Positions 42,914 to 52,632 are shown, counted from the first letter of the stretch. The stretch: 64,000 nt of DNA from Micromonospora qiuiae (GCF_016863555.1 NZ_BOPC01000043.1:20691-84690), one strand, 5' to 3'. The notes: generated from the sequence alone by a model not told the origin. Made by a program: numbers and translations.

Positions 42914-43098
42914 CTCACGCGCGGCAACGCCGCGACAAAGACCCGCCAGGCGTACGGCTCAAAGGTCAGCACCGCCCCCGCCCGGTCCTTGCTGTCCCGC
43001 ACTCCGACCACCCCGGAAAGGTTCGTCGCCACCTCAACACAGTCGTTGGACTGGGCGCTGCGACTGCTCTTGCACCACCGGGCTCCGGTCAGTTCCAT
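42910..43098 (-). CDS. DUF397 protein
   Basis: 62 aa from ATG 43098, overlapping the XRE gene by ten bases. The motif is textbook DUF397: ARWCKSSRSAQSNDCVEVAT, GVVGVRDSKDRAGAVLTFEP, YAWRVFVAAL. DUF397 proteins pair with XRE/DUF5753 regulators throughout Streptomyces and Micromonospora (BldB/WhiJ-type systems) and probably bind or antagonise the partner. Another, unpaired DUF397 gene is at 60243-60452. Confidence 0.92.
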   Translation of the reverse strand: MELTGARWCKSSRSAQSNDCVEVATNLSGVVGVRDSKDRAGAVLTFEPYAWRVFVAALPRVR

Positions 43099-43901
43099 GC
43101 GTCGGCCACTTCCCTCATCAACTCGATCGATTGGGTGGGCGTATACGCCTCGCCGAGGCAAACCTCCCACACCTGCCGCAGAAAATCGAGATCCCCTGAC
43201 CGATCCAGTTCCTGGCCCCCGATATGGCTGCTGAGGAAGGCCACATCGGTGCCGTTTCTCGAGGTGGCGAGCAGGAACGGGCCAGCCAGGCCGGGATACT
43301 CTGCCGCCGCTTGAGGAACCAGGTGCAGCCGGACGCGCGGATGTTCGCTGGCGACATTCACGAGGTGCGACAGCTGCTCGGAAATTATCTTCCGACCCCC
43401 GACACACCGGCGAACCGCAGCCTCGTCGATGATGGCGACCAGGTGGGGCGAACAGTCGCCGGACAAAACAGCCTGATTCTCCATCCGCTCTTTTAGTCGG
43501 CGCTCCACTTCGGCGGGGTCCAGCAGACCGCCCGCTTCGAAGACGGCTCGCGCGTAGTCCTGAGTTTGAAGCAGGCCAGGCACATACAGCGGCTCATACC
43601 AGCGCAGCTTCGCCGCCTGCCCGATGATTGCCTGCGCTCCTCGCCGCCAGACCTGGGCTTTGTCGAGAGCGACCAGGTCGGTGAGCATGCGGCCGTAGAG
43701 TCCGCCGGTGTCGAGGGCCTTGTCGAACAGTTCCAGGTACTTCGGGGTGGGCAGCTGCTGGCCGAGTTCCACCGCGCTGACCATCGACGGTGAGTAGTTG
43801 ACGGCCTTGGCCAACTCCTCCTGGCTCCACCCGTGCCGGATCCGCGCCCGGCGTAGCTCCGTGACCAGGAACGCCGCCGCGGTCATCTGCCCACTCGCCA
43901 T
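43089..43901 (-). CDS. XRE-type regulator with DUF5753 (WhiJ-like)
   Basis: 270 aa. HTH at residues 8-65 (FLVTELRRARIRHGWSQEEL, AKAVNYSPSMVSAVELGQQL). The DUF5753 domain fills residues about 90-265 (AKLRWYEPLYVPGLLQTQDY, AVFEAGGLLDPAEVERRLKE, VAIIDEAAVRRCVGGRKIIS, LVPQAAAEYPGLAGPFLLAT). Family members in Streptomyces (WhiJ) affect development together with a DUF397 partner, here encoded directly downstream with overlap. Starts at 43901; the 255 bases upstream, to the small Cys-rich gene at 44157, show no further gene. Confidence 0.92.
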   Translation of the reverse strand: MASGQMTAAAFLVTELRRARIRHGWSQEELAKAVNYSPSMVSAVELGQQLPTPKYLELFDKALDTGGLYGRMLTDLVALDKAQVWRRGAQAIIGQAAKLRWYEPLYVPGLLQTQDYARAVFEAGGLLDPAEVERRLKERMENQAVLSGDCSPHLVAIIDEAAVRRCVGGRKIISEQLSHLVNVASEHPRVRLHLVPQAAAEYPGLAGPFLLATSRNGTDVAFLSSHIGGQELDRSGDLDFLRQVWEVCLGEAYTPTQSIELMREVADAWN

Positions 43902-44156
43902 GCCAGCCGCCCTCCAGGAACCGGTCGATCGACTCCAACGTCACGCCACCGGCAACCCGTCCCGACGCAGTGGGCCTCGGACAGCGCGAACAAACCCTTC
44001 CGACGGTAACGGTGACATCAGCAGACTGTGAAGCGCGACGCTCGCCGCTCAATCCCCCGGGCGCGACGTCGAGGTGGGACCGCCCGCTCCCCCGGCAGGG
44101 CGGTCCCGCCGCCGGGGTGATGACGCAAACGACTCAGCTCGACAGGAGACTGCGCC

Positions 44157-44357
44157 ATGTCCCGATCCGCTTGGCGGACCTGGTTCCCCCGATCATTTCC
44201 TGCCGCCCGCAACCAGCGTCCAATACCCCTGGCACCCCGGCATCGCCGGGTCTGGCGTGGGCTGCGCGCGTACTGCTTCTGCGGCCTGCGCTGGCGCACC
44301 TGCCCGGACCGGCACACGGCAGTACGCACCGAGCCGACCAACGGCGGACGGTGGTGA
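44157..44357 (+). CDS. Small Cys-motif protein (CFCGLRW)
   Basis: 66 aa from ATG 44157, eight bases after GGAG. Basic N-terminus (SRSAWRTWFPRSFPAARNQR), then HRRVWRGLRAYCFCGLRWRT and CPDRH. The C-x-C-G...C-P-D-R-H pattern suggests a single zinc site. I recall similar short proteins elsewhere in Micromonospora but know no function. Its stop overlaps the start of the next small Cys-motif gene as GTGA, so the two are co-translated. Confidence 0.7.
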   Translation: MSRSAWRTWFPRSFPAARNQRPIPLAPRHRRVWRGLRAYCFCGLRWRTCPDRHTAVRTEPTNGGRW

Positions 44358-44629
44358 CCGGATCGGCCGCGCCGGTCCGGCCGCACCTGCCGCTGCGTCC
44401 GCTCTGGCTGTGCCGGGTCTGCGCGGCCCCCTGGCCCTGTGCCACCGCGCGGCTCGCCCTCGTCACCGAGTACGACCACGACCGGATCGCGCTCCGCGTG
44501 TACCTCTGTGCGGTGCTGCACGAGGCCGCCGCCGACCTGTACCGCCTGCACCCGGACGAGGGCCCGGATCCGGCCGCGCTCTTCGCCCGATTCCTCGCCT
44601 GGGTACCGCGCCGGCACCTCGGCCCTTAA
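44354..44629 (+). CDS. Small Cys-motif protein, paralogue of 21622-21873
   Basis: 91 aa from GTG 44354. Core: LPLRPLWLCRVCAAPWPC, then ARLALVTEYDHDRIALRVYL, CAVLHEAAADLYRLH, ALFARFLAW. The C-x2-C...WPC motif and downstream two-helix body align with the gene at 21622-21873 and with a family commonly mislabelled flavin reductase. Coupled to the upstream CFCG gene; the pair lies divergent from the XRE/DUF397 operon, and the other copy is also divergent from an XRE gene, which hints at a shared regulatory context. Confidence 0.75.
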   Translation: MTGSAAPVRPHLPLRPLWLCRVCAAPWPCATARLALVTEYDHDRIALRVYLCAVLHEAAADLYRLHPDEGPDPAALFARFLAWVPRRHLGP

Positions 44630-44701
44630 TCCACTCCGTTTCGGCGATGTGGCGGTATCGACGGCCTGGTGATACCGCCACATCGGCGAACTGGAGCGGA
44701 T
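44629..44701. repeat. Long inverted repeat, 31-bp arms
   Basis: Arms 44629-44659 and 44671-44701 with an 11-base loop. The inner 15 bp (CGATGTGGCGGTATC / GATACCGCCACATCG) are perfect, the outer 16 carry about four mismatches. It starts at the stop of the small Cys-motif gene, so it can act as a terminator, but it is longer than others here. Confidence 0.85.
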
Positions 44702-44805
44702 CAGGCTAGAGCGACCGGCAATAGGGTGGTGGCGGCGAGGGTGGGCCTGGCACGTCAGGCGGCCGGGCGAGGAGACCACGCCCGCAAGCGGCACCGTCGC
44801 ACAGG

Positions 44806-44977
44806 ACACCGCAACTCGCGGCCCCGCCCACAAGACACCGCAACTCGCGGCCTCAAGTGGCCCGGAAACCCCAACAAGCCGCAACCCGTGCCACCCAAAG
44901 TGCGGGATACGCCGATATGCCGCAACCCGCGCCCACCCTGGCTACCTCAACACCCCAAGATGCCGCAACCCGCGCCG
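44806..44977. repeat. Cluster of CCGCAACYCGCG repeats
   Basis: Five copies of RCCGCAACYCG(C/T)G at irregular 25-45 base intervals (first two ACACCGCAACTCGCGGCC, last three GCCGCAACCCGYGCC). Same core as the TTGCGGCA cluster at 37540-37815. Gene-free; ends shortly before the class II fumarase stop at 44992. Confidence 0.75.
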
Positions 44978-44991
44978 TGTCTGGGCGTCGG

Positions 44992-46392
44992 TCAGGGGTG
45001 GGTCATCCGGAGCAGGTCGAGGGCTTCTTCGAGCTGGGTCTCCGAAAGTGCGCCGGAGGTCACGTGCCCGCGTGCGATCACCACCTCCTTGATGGAGATC
45101 TGCCTGGCCAGCGCCTCCTTGGCGATCGAGGCGGCCTCGTCGTACCCGAGGTAGCGGTTGAGCGGGGTGACGACTGCGGGCGAGCCCTCGGCGTACGCCA
45201 GACAGACCTCGGCGTCCGCGACCAGGCCGACCACGCAGCGGTCGGCCAGCAGGCGGCTGGACGCGGCGAGCAGCCGGATCGACTCCAGGAGGTTGCGGGC
45301 CATCACCGGCAGCATCACGTTGAGCTCGAAGTCGCCCTGCGAGCCGGCGAAGGCCACCGTCGCGTCGTTGCCGATCACCTGCGCGCAAACCTGCCGGACG
45401 GCCTCGCAGACCACCGGGTTGACCTTTCCCGGCATGATCGACGACCCGGGCTGGAGGTCGGGAATGCGCAGCTCACGCAAGCCGGCGCGAGGGCCCGAGC
45501 CCATCCAGCGGATGTCATTGGCAATCTTGTAGAGCCCGACCGCGACGGTCCGCAGCTGCCCCGAGGCCTCCACCAGCGCATCGCGCGCGCCCTGCGCCTC
45601 GAAGTGGTTGCGCGCCTCGGTCAACGGCAGCCCGGTGGAGTCGCGCAGCTTCTCGATCACTCGGGCGGCGAACCCGAGCGGGGTGTTGATCCCGGTGCCG
45701 ACCGCCGTACCGCCCAGCGGCAACTCGGCCAACCGGGGCAGCACCCCCTCCACCCGTTCGATGCCGTACCGGATCTGGGCCGCATAGCCGCCGAACTCCT
45801 GCCCGAGGGTCACCGGCGTGGCATCCATCAGGTGGGTACGCCCGGCCTTGACCACCGTCTCGAACTCCTCGGCCTTCGCCTCCAGCGCACCGGCCAGGTG
45901 GTCCAACGCGGGCAGCAGGTCCCGGGCGACCGCCTCCGTGGCGGCCAGGTGGATCGAGGAGGGAAAGACGTCGTTGCTGGACTGCGAGGCGTTGACGTCG
46001 TCGTTGGGGTGCACGTCCCGACCCAGTTCCCGGCCGGCCAGGGTGGCGATCACCTCGTTGGTGTTCATGTTGGACGAGGTGCCGGAGCCGGTCTGGAACA
46101 CGTCGACGGGGAACTGGTCGTCGTACCCGCCGTCGGCGACGTGCGCCGCCGCGGCGGCGATCGCCGCCGCCACGTTCGGATCGATCACCCCCAGGTCGCC
46201 GTTGACCTCGGCCGCCGCGCCCTTGATCTGGGCCAGCGCCCGGATCTGGGCCGGCTCGATCCCCCGGCCCGAGATTGGGAAATTCTGCACCGCCCGCTGC
46301 GTCTGTGCCCGCCACAGCGCCTCGGCGGGCACCTCCACCTCGCCCATCGAGTCGCGTTCGATCCGGTAGCCCGTCGCCTCTGGAGTCGTCAC
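44992..46392 (-). CDS. fumC: Class II fumarate hydratase
   Basis: 466 aa from GTG 46392; an in-frame ATG at 46401 is possible and a long frame to 47022 crosses other genes. Lyase-1 family motifs: VFQTGSGTSSNMNTNEVIA, VHPNDDVNASQSSND, GRTHLMDATPVTLGQEFGGY and the signature GSSIMPGKVNPVV with catalytic Ser. It interconverts fumarate and malate in the citric-acid cycle without an Fe-S cluster. A class I enzyme is encoded only 1.4 kb away, so the organism has both an oxygen-stable and an oxygen-labile isozyme side by side. Confidence 0.95.
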   Translation of the reverse strand: MTTPEATGYRIERDSMGEVEVPAEALWRAQTQRAVQNFPISGRGIEPAQIRALAQIKGAAAEVNGDLGVIDPNVAAAIAAAAAHVADGGYDDQFPVDVFQTGSGTSSNMNTNEVIATLAGRELGRDVHPNDDVNASQSSNDVFPSSIHLAATEAVARDLLPALDHLAGALEAKAEEFETVVKAGRTHLMDATPVTLGQEFGGYAAQIRYGIERVEGVLPRLAELPLGGTAVGTGINTPLGFAARVIEKLRDSTGLPLTEARNHFEAQGARDALVEASGQLRTVAVGLYKIANDIRWMGSGPRAGLRELRIPDLQPGSSIMPGKVNPVVCEAVRQVCAQVIGNDATVAFAGSQGDFELNVMLPVMARNLLESIRLLAASSRLLADRCVVGLVADAEVCLAYAEGSPAVVTPLNRYLGYDEAASIAKEALARQISIKEVVIARGHVTSGALSETQLEEALDLLRMTHP

Positions 46393-46621
46393 GCATACCA
46401 TCCTGCCGCGCACCGGAGTTACTCGCAGCGAGCCACGGCAGAAAACGGAAGCACCGCGAGAAAGTTGGCCACGCGGCACCACTTCGTCGGGCGGCCACGA
46501 TCGCCCTGCTCGTCGTCCTGAGATAGAGTTCATGTGTACGCCCCGGATGTTGCCTCTGCCCGCAAGCGACCCGGGGCATTGCTCTGGCTGCGAAGTGGCG
46601 GGCTGGGCGACTGGCCGGGGT

Positions 46622-46783
46622 CTACATCCACTTGCTAGGACGGGTGTAGCTTCGCCCGGTCGCGGGATCGGCCACGATGCCTGGTAGTTGGGCGCTGCGA
46701 AGGGCTCGTTCCCTGATGAAGAACTGGCCCATGTTGCCGATGCTGGTGAGGTGGCTGGACGCCCGGGTGTTCCCGGGTGGCAT
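46622..46783 (-). CDS. Possible small protein of unknown function
   Basis: 53 aa: MPPGNTRASSHLTSIGNMGQ, FFIRERALRSAQLPGIVADP and a short end RSYTRPSKWM. It begins 52 bases past the small GntR stop on the same strand. Codon bias is normal in the first half. The LPGIVADPATG turn looks like a genuine protein end, but there is no clear ribosome-binding site. I do not recognise it; it may be a fragment. Confidence 0.35.
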   Translation of the reverse strand: MPPGNTRASSHLTSIGNMGQFFIRERALRSAQLPGIVADPATGRSYTRPSKWM

Positions 46784-46834
46784 CGCGAGGTAGATACACC
46801 GCTCTCCCGCTGATGCGGGGACCGGGATCGACAG

Positions 46835-47086
46835 TCAAGCGTCAGGATTCCCGGTGGCCTCGGGTGTGACGAACGTGCCCCGGCCGGTGAAGGTGACGAC
46901 CCGGCCCTCCTCACGGAGCTGGTCCAGCGCGGCCCGCACGGTGCCGCGCGCCACGTCATAGATCTGCGCCAGCGCGACTTCCCCAGGGAGCTTGTGCCCA
47001 GGCTGCCACTCGCCGCTGTCAATCTTCGTCCGTAGCACGTCAGCCAACTGCTCAGCGAACGAGCGCGGTGACCAAGGGTCGATCAT
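46835..47086 (-). CDS. Small stand-alone GntR winged-helix protein
   Basis: 83 aa from ATG 47086. The whole protein is a GntR DNA-binding domain: RSFAEQLADVLRTKIDSGEW, QPGHKLPGEVALAQIYDVAR, GTVRAALDQLREEGRVVTFT, GRGTFVTPEA. No effector domain follows, so it must dimerise or act otherwise than classical members. It is divergent from two small genes at 47251-47684. Inverted CTGTCC/GGACAG elements in the 164-base intergenic space are operator candidates. Confidence 0.85.
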   Translation of the reverse strand: MIDPWSPRSFAEQLADVLRTKIDSGEWQPGHKLPGEVALAQIYDVARGTVRAALDQLREEGRVVTFTGRGTFVTPEATGNPDA

Positions 47087-47190
47087 GCCTTCAAGGTCTC
47101 ACCTGTCCGGGCGCACCATGCTGTCCATGCTGTTTGCTGAATAGACACGGTGGACAGGTTGGCTCTAGGGTGACGGGAGACCTTGCAGCC

Positions 47191-47225
47191 GGTCCCGGGT
47201 GGCGCTGACACGCCGGCCCGGGACC
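47191..47225 (+). promoter_or_regulatory. Stem-loop in the leader of the small gene pair
   Basis: GGTCCCGGG (47191-47199) pairs with CCCGGGACC (47217-47225), with an inner GGCG/CGCC extension and a six-base loop, 25 bases before GTG 47251. Could be an attenuator or the terminator of an unseen transcript; not decidable from sequence. Confidence 0.5.
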
Positions 47226-47250
47226 TTGATCGGACACGGGAGGTCCGACC

Positions 47251-47505
47251 GTGAACAGTCTCCCCGACCCGGCCCCGCCGGATGAGCCCACACCCGCCCG
47301 CCTGATGGCGCTCTACCCGCTCGGAAGGAGCCCGGTCATCGACCGGACGGAGAACGTGCTCCGGGCGTTCGAGGCCACCGACCAGGCCAGCACCGAACGT
47401 CTGCTGTCCAGGTGGCACCGCAGCCCCGAGTTGTCCCGCCGGGAGCGGGCCGCCGTGCTGGCCCAAGTCCATCCCACAGGTTCGAGCGCGAGACAGACCT
47501 CGTGA
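47251..47505 (+). CDS. Small hypothetical protein, first of a coupled pair
   Basis: 84 aa from GTG 47251, seven bases after GGGAGG. Proline-rich N-terminus (NSLPDPAPPDEPTPARLMAL), then helices RTENVLRAFEATDQASTERL, LSRWHRSPELSRRERAAVLA, QVHPTGS. No membrane segment and no recognised domain. The GTGA overlap with the next gene implies one operon. It is divergent from the small GntR gene, which may regulate it. Confidence 0.65.
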   Translation: MNSLPDPAPPDEPTPARLMALYPLGRSPVIDRTENVLRAFEATDQASTERLLSRWHRSPELSRRERAAVLAQVHPTGSSARQTS

Positions 47506-47684
47506 CAATCCTGGCGATCGGTCCGCGTGAGCTACCGAAGACGGAGATGGTCGAGGTGTGGCTTGATGCTGGCAGTGGTTCCACCGGCCAGCGCGTCATG
47601 GTCCCCGTGAAGCGACTGACCCTCTCCGATCTCGACCGAGGAGAGGGCGTAACAGCGCTGTACGAATACGAGACGCACTACTGA
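47502..47684 (+). CDS. Small hypothetical protein, second of a coupled pair
   Basis: 60 aa from GTG 47502 overlapping the previous stop. Beta-rich: TILAIGPRELPKTEMVEVWL, DAGSGSTGQRVMVPVKRLTL, SDLDRGEGVTALYEYETHY. A short Ubl- or SH3-like barrel is possible but not established. A hairpin terminator follows within ten bases of the stop. Confidence 0.6.
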   Translation: MTILAIGPRELPKTEMVEVWLDAGSGSTGQRVMVPVKRLTLSDLDRGEGVTALYEYETHY

Positions 47685-47690
47685 ACCCGG

Positions 47691-47726
47691 CGGCGGGCCC
47701 TCGGGCAACACGCCGAGGGCTCGCCG
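47691..47726. terminator. Hairpin between the small gene pair and the class I fumarase
   Basis: GCCCTCGG (47697-47704) pairs with CCGAGGGC (47713-47720), extended by CGGCG/CGCCG. It lies between convergent stops at 47684 and 47759 and can serve both. Confidence 0.75.
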
Positions 47727-47758
47727 TCGCACTGCTGCCGATCAGGTGGCCGGCCCTG

Positions 47759-49423
<1,665 letters not shown>

Positions 49424-49591
49424 GACGCCACTCCGCTTCGCTCCATGCCGCCATGAGGCACCACCGCACTGCGCCGATGATTCGCTCGCTGACGCTCGCT
49501 CATGACGGCAAAGCCTAGGGCAGATGGGTCGACCGGTCCCAACCGCCGGGTGGGTGCTGGGGAGCACACTCTCATCCGCCCTGGTAACCGG

Positions 49592-51043
49592 TCACTTGCC
49601 GTAATCGGGGGCCTGGCACAGCTCGTTCTTCGGACCACAGCGGTCCTGCGGCTGCCGGTCGCCGCCGCTGGCCGGCCCGGGCGCCGGCCCGATGCCGTCG
49701 CGTGGTGGGTCACCGTCGCGCGGCGCGTCGCCGGCCGTCGCGCCGAACCGGACGTACCCGATCTCACGCCCCTCCCCGATCACCATGCCGGCCGGGCCGA
49801 CCGCCAGCGCGTTCGCCGAGGTCCGCAGCGTCGCCAACTCCCGCCCGGTGCGCGGGTCGAGCGCCACCAGCCGGTTGGGCTTCTCGTCGGCGACGATGGC
49901 CGCGTACGGGGTCAGGGCGGCACCCGCCTTCTCACCCGTCGGCCGGTTCCAGCGAGCACGGCCGGAGCCGAGTTCGCGCGTCGAAACCGCGCCGCGATCG
50001 GCGGTACGCACCACCGCGTACCGGTCGTCGACGGCGAGCACCCGTTCGGAGTTCTCGGTGACCAGCAGCAGTCGCCCGTCGTACCCGTCGAGGACCGCCT
50101 CCCGGCCGTCAGGCGAGACCCCGACCAGCACGTTCCGGGCGCCGTACGGGTCCTCCCGCTGCACGCACCCGGCGCTGTCGGCGGTGCGCAGGTTGAGCCC
50201 CGCGCGCTGCCATGTCTCCTGCCCGCTGGCCGGATCCCGCCCCGAGATGGCGAAGTAGCAGCTGCCGTCCTGGGACCGCGCGGCGATGTGCAGCAGGCGT
50301 CCACCGACCACCGTGAGGCGCTCGTCCCGGCCGGGCTCGACGTTCTGCAGCACCCGACCGGTGGCGGTGTCCACCACGTGCACCCGGCCGTCGACCGGGA
50401 AGCCGAGCAGCGGTGCCACGGTTTCCGGGCCGGCCACCTCGTCGTGGATGCGGGCGGCGGTGAGCCGACGGGTGTTGAGCAGGTTCGGGTTGTCGGCGAG
50501 CAGACCGCTGCTGACCCCGGGCAGAAAGGCGGTCCACAGCGGAGAGGTCCCGCGCGGCTCCCAGGCGCTGAGGGTGCAGTCGGTCGCCTCGACGCAGCGC
50601 GCGTCGAGCAACAGGTTGCGGTAGGTCCAGACCGCCACCGCGTCGTCGTCCCGCCGCCGGGTCACCCCGGTGGTCGGGTCGAGCACCTCGTACCCCTTGA
50701 CCAGCAGCCGGCCCACGACGACCACCGCGTCGGCACCGGCGCCGGCCACCGCGGTCCAGTCGGCCTTGCGCTCCCACAGCTGCGTGCCGGCGGCCAGGCT
50801 GCGCGCCTCGACCCGGGTGCGTTGCTCGACCACCACCGTCTCGCCGGCGATCGTGACGCTGCGCGGGGTGCCGCCGATCCGCTGCTGCCAGACCACATCC
50901 GGCTGCGAGATCGGTTGGCGCCGGTTCACCCAGTCCCACATTCCAGGAAACGGGTTCCACACTCCGGTTGCGGCGAGCACGACCACGACGATCAGGCTGA
51001 GCAGCAGAAAGCCACGAAAGCCGAGGCCGCTCCCCTTCCCCAC
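49592..51043 (-). CDS. Membrane-anchored PQQ-type beta-propeller protein
   Basis: 483 aa from GTG 51043 with TACCGT six bases upstream (leaderless). One N-terminal anchor helix (FRGFLLLSLIVVVVLAATGV), then repeated beta-propeller strands (VTIAGETVVVEQRTRVEARS, LAAGTQLWERKADW, GRVLQNVEPGRDERLTVVGG, NRLVALDPRTGRELATLRTS). Blades like these (A-x-D-x-x-T-G-x-x-W) occur in BamB and PQQ enzymes but no PQQ-binding residues are evident. The end is Pro/Gly-rich with two Cys. A paralogue is at 58350-59597. Probably an extracytoplasmic scaffold; function unknown. Confidence 0.82.
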   Translation of the reverse strand: MGKGSGLGFRGFLLLSLIVVVVLAATGVWNPFPGMWDWVNRRQPISQPDVVWQQRIGGTPRSVTIAGETVVVEQRTRVEARSLAAGTQLWERKADWTAVAGAGADAVVVVGRLLVKGYEVLDPTTGVTRRRDDDAVAVWTYRNLLLDARCVEATDCTLSAWEPRGTSPLWTAFLPGVSSGLLADNPNLLNTRRLTAARIHDEVAGPETVAPLLGFPVDGRVHVVDTATGRVLQNVEPGRDERLTVVGGRLLHIAARSQDGSCYFAISGRDPASGQETWQRAGLNLRTADSAGCVQREDPYGARNVLVGVSPDGREAVLDGYDGRLLLVTENSERVLAVDDRYAVVRTADRGAVSTRELGSGRARWNRPTGEKAGAALTPYAAIVADEKPNRLVALDPRTGRELATLRTSANALAVGPAGMVIGEGREIGYVRFGATAGDAPRDGDPPRDGIGPAPGPASGGDRQPQDRCGPKNELCQAPDYGK

Positions 51044-51097
51044 CGGAACACGGTAGCCACCCGCACCCCCTACCGCCCGCACCCCACCGCGTGTCGC

Positions 51098-51179
51098 GCA
51101 AGGAAGGGCCCCTTCTTAACGCCTGCGGTAGTAAAAGGGCCCCCTATTAACGCCCGGCTCCCTATTAACGCCCGGCTCC
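51098..51179. repeat. Dispersed AAGGGGGCCCTT paired repeat, copy C, with tandem duplication
   Basis: Units at 51098-51120 and 51131-51151 in the same orientation as copy B. The end of the second unit plus flank (CTATTAACGCCCGGCTCC) is duplicated in tandem at 51144-51161 and 51162-51179, showing recent local duplication at the element. Confidence 0.9.
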
Positions 51180-51255
51180 GCGCAGCACCGAAACCGGGCC
51201 GGCACTCAACGCTTGGCTCCGCGCAGCACCGAAACCGGGCCGGCACTCAACGCTT
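51174..51255. repeat. Two identical 41-bp tandem units after the MFS gene
   Basis: Units 51174-51214 and 51215-51255 begin GGCTCCGCGCAGCACCGAAA and end ACTCAACGCTT. The second unit contains the MFS stop codon (TGA at 51247-51249), so the unit arose by duplicating the gene's 3' end. Confidence 0.9.
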
Positions 51256-52578
51256 GGCTTCGGCAGCGCCGGAGCCGGCCCGGCGACGCCTGCCGGCGGG
51301 CGTCGCCGACGCTGCGCCGGTGGGCGCGAGCATCGGCCACAGGACCAGCGTCGCGACCGCCGAAGCGGCACCGGCGCTCGCTATCACGATTCCCGGCGCG
51401 AGCACCTCGCTCAGCGCGCCCGCGCCCGCCACCGCAAGCCCCTGCGCCGCCATCATGCCGGTATTGACCAGCCCGAACGCCTGCCCCCGGCGCAACTCGG
51501 GGACCGCGTCGAGGAACCGCCGGGCCAGCCCGAGCTGGTAGGCGAAGCCAGCGGTGGCCACCGCGAAAAGGGCCGCGGCCGGCACCAGCGCCGGTCGGGC
51601 CAGAAACGCCAGCATGGGTACGCCGAGCAGCAGCGCGAGCCACGGCGTCAACCGTTCCCGGCGAGCCGGTGCCACGAACCGCCCCACCAGCAGGTCACCG
51701 ACGAGCATCCCGCCCGCACCGGCCATCAGCAGTACGCCGGCGCTGGCACCCGGCCCCAGGTCGGCTGCGTACGGCACGGCCACCCCCTCCGCGCCGACCA
51801 GTAGCGAACCGGGCAACCACTGGGCGAGCAGTAGTCCCCGGATCCGGCGGTCGGCGAGCAGTTCCCGGTTGACCCGCAGGGTCTCGCGCACCGCTCCGGC
51901 CCTCGCGCGATCCGCCGGCTTCGGCCCGGCCCCCGCCGGACCCGCTGGCGCCGGCCCGATCCGCGCCGGGCGACGGGCGAGGCCGAGGCGTACCAGCAGC
52001 GCGGAGAGGCCACAGGTCAGCGCAGTCAGCCAGAGCGCACCGTACGGGCCGACCAGCCCCAACAACAGGCCTCCGACGGCGAACCCGGCCACCTGGGTTC
52101 CGCCGGCGGCCACCGACAGCAGCGACCGCCCCAGCACGTACGCGTCGTCGTGCAGCACCTCTGGCAGCAACGCGGTACGTGCGGCGTTGCTCACCGGGCC
52201 GAACAGGGCCACCACGGCGACCAGGCCGAGCATCACCGACGGAGACAGCACGCCGGTGGCGAGCACCGCCACCATGGCGAGCCGCAACAGGTCGTACCCG
52301 ATCAGCAACGCGCGGGCCGGCCACCGGTCCGCGAGAGCGAGCAGGAACATCCCGCCCAGGGCGTGCGGCAGGAAGCCGGTCACGTACGCCAGCGCGGCCA
52401 GCAGGCCCGACCCGGTGCGCTCGTAGACCAGCACGGAGAGCGCGAGCATCTTCACCGTCTCGCCGATCATGAAGATCCCGAAGCTGGCGAAGATCACCCG
52501 GAACTCGACGACGGCGAAGACGTCCCGGAAGGTGGCCGGCCGGTCGACCGTGCTGGTGTCGTTCACGTCGGCCAGCAT
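51247..52578 (-). CDS. MFS transporter
   Basis: 443 aa from ATG 52578 with GGGGAGGGG upstream. Twelve hydrophobic helices; the first block (FRDVFAVVEFRVIFASFGIF, MIGETVKMLALSVLVYERTG) and the inter-helix loop LLALADRWPARALLIGYDLL (a degenerate MFS G-x-x-x-D-R motif) mark the Enterobactin-exporter/EntS-like subgroup. A Pro/Ala-rich cytosolic loop splits the halves (RPARIGPAPAGPAGAGPKPA). The C-terminus is basic. The divergent ArsR-type gene shares an operator-bearing 54-base gap and probably controls it. Confidence 0.9.
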   Translation of the reverse strand: MLADVNDTSTVDRPATFRDVFAVVEFRVIFASFGIFMIGETVKMLALSVLVYERTGSGLLAALAYVTGFLPHALGGMFLLALADRWPARALLIGYDLLRLAMVAVLATGVLSPSVMLGLVAVVALFGPVSNAARTALLPEVLHDDAYVLGRSLLSVAAGGTQVAGFAVGGLLLGLVGPYGALWLTALTCGLSALLVRLGLARRPARIGPAPAGPAGAGPKPADRARAGAVRETLRVNRELLADRRIRGLLLAQWLPGSLLVGAEGVAVPYAADLGPGASAGVLLMAGAGGMLVGDLLVGRFVAPARRERLTPWLALLLGVPMLAFLARPALVPAAALFAVATAGFAYQLGLARRFLDAVPELRRGQAFGLVNTGMMAAQGLAVAGAGALSEVLAPGIVIASAGAASAVATLVLWPMLAPTGAASATPAGRRRRAGSGAAEAKR

Positions 52579-52603
52579 GGCGACCCCTCCCCGCTGCCTC
52601 TAT

Positions 52604-52625
52604 CCTTTCGCCATCAGACGAAAGG
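52604..52625. promoter_or_regulatory. Palindromic operator between MFS and ArsR-type genes
   Basis: CCTTTCG (52604-52610) and CGAAAGG (52619-52625) form a 7-bp inverted repeat with an 8-base spacer in the 54-base divergent gap. The right half also contains the GAAAGG ribosome-binding site of the regulator gene, so repressor binding would block it directly. Confidence 0.6.
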
Positions 52626-52632
52626 TCGTGCG

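Noticed and set aside
46796..46830. Type I-E CRISPR-like repeat (CTCTCCCGCTGATGCGGGGACC)
   Set aside because: Resembles a type I-E repeat, but only one unit is present, with no second copy, spacer or cas gene nearby; a chance hairpin is enough to explain it.
44992..47022. 676-residue minus-strand frame through the fumC region
   Set aside because: The extra N-terminal 210 residues run across the small GntR gene and low-complexity sequence; fumC homology begins only at about 46392.
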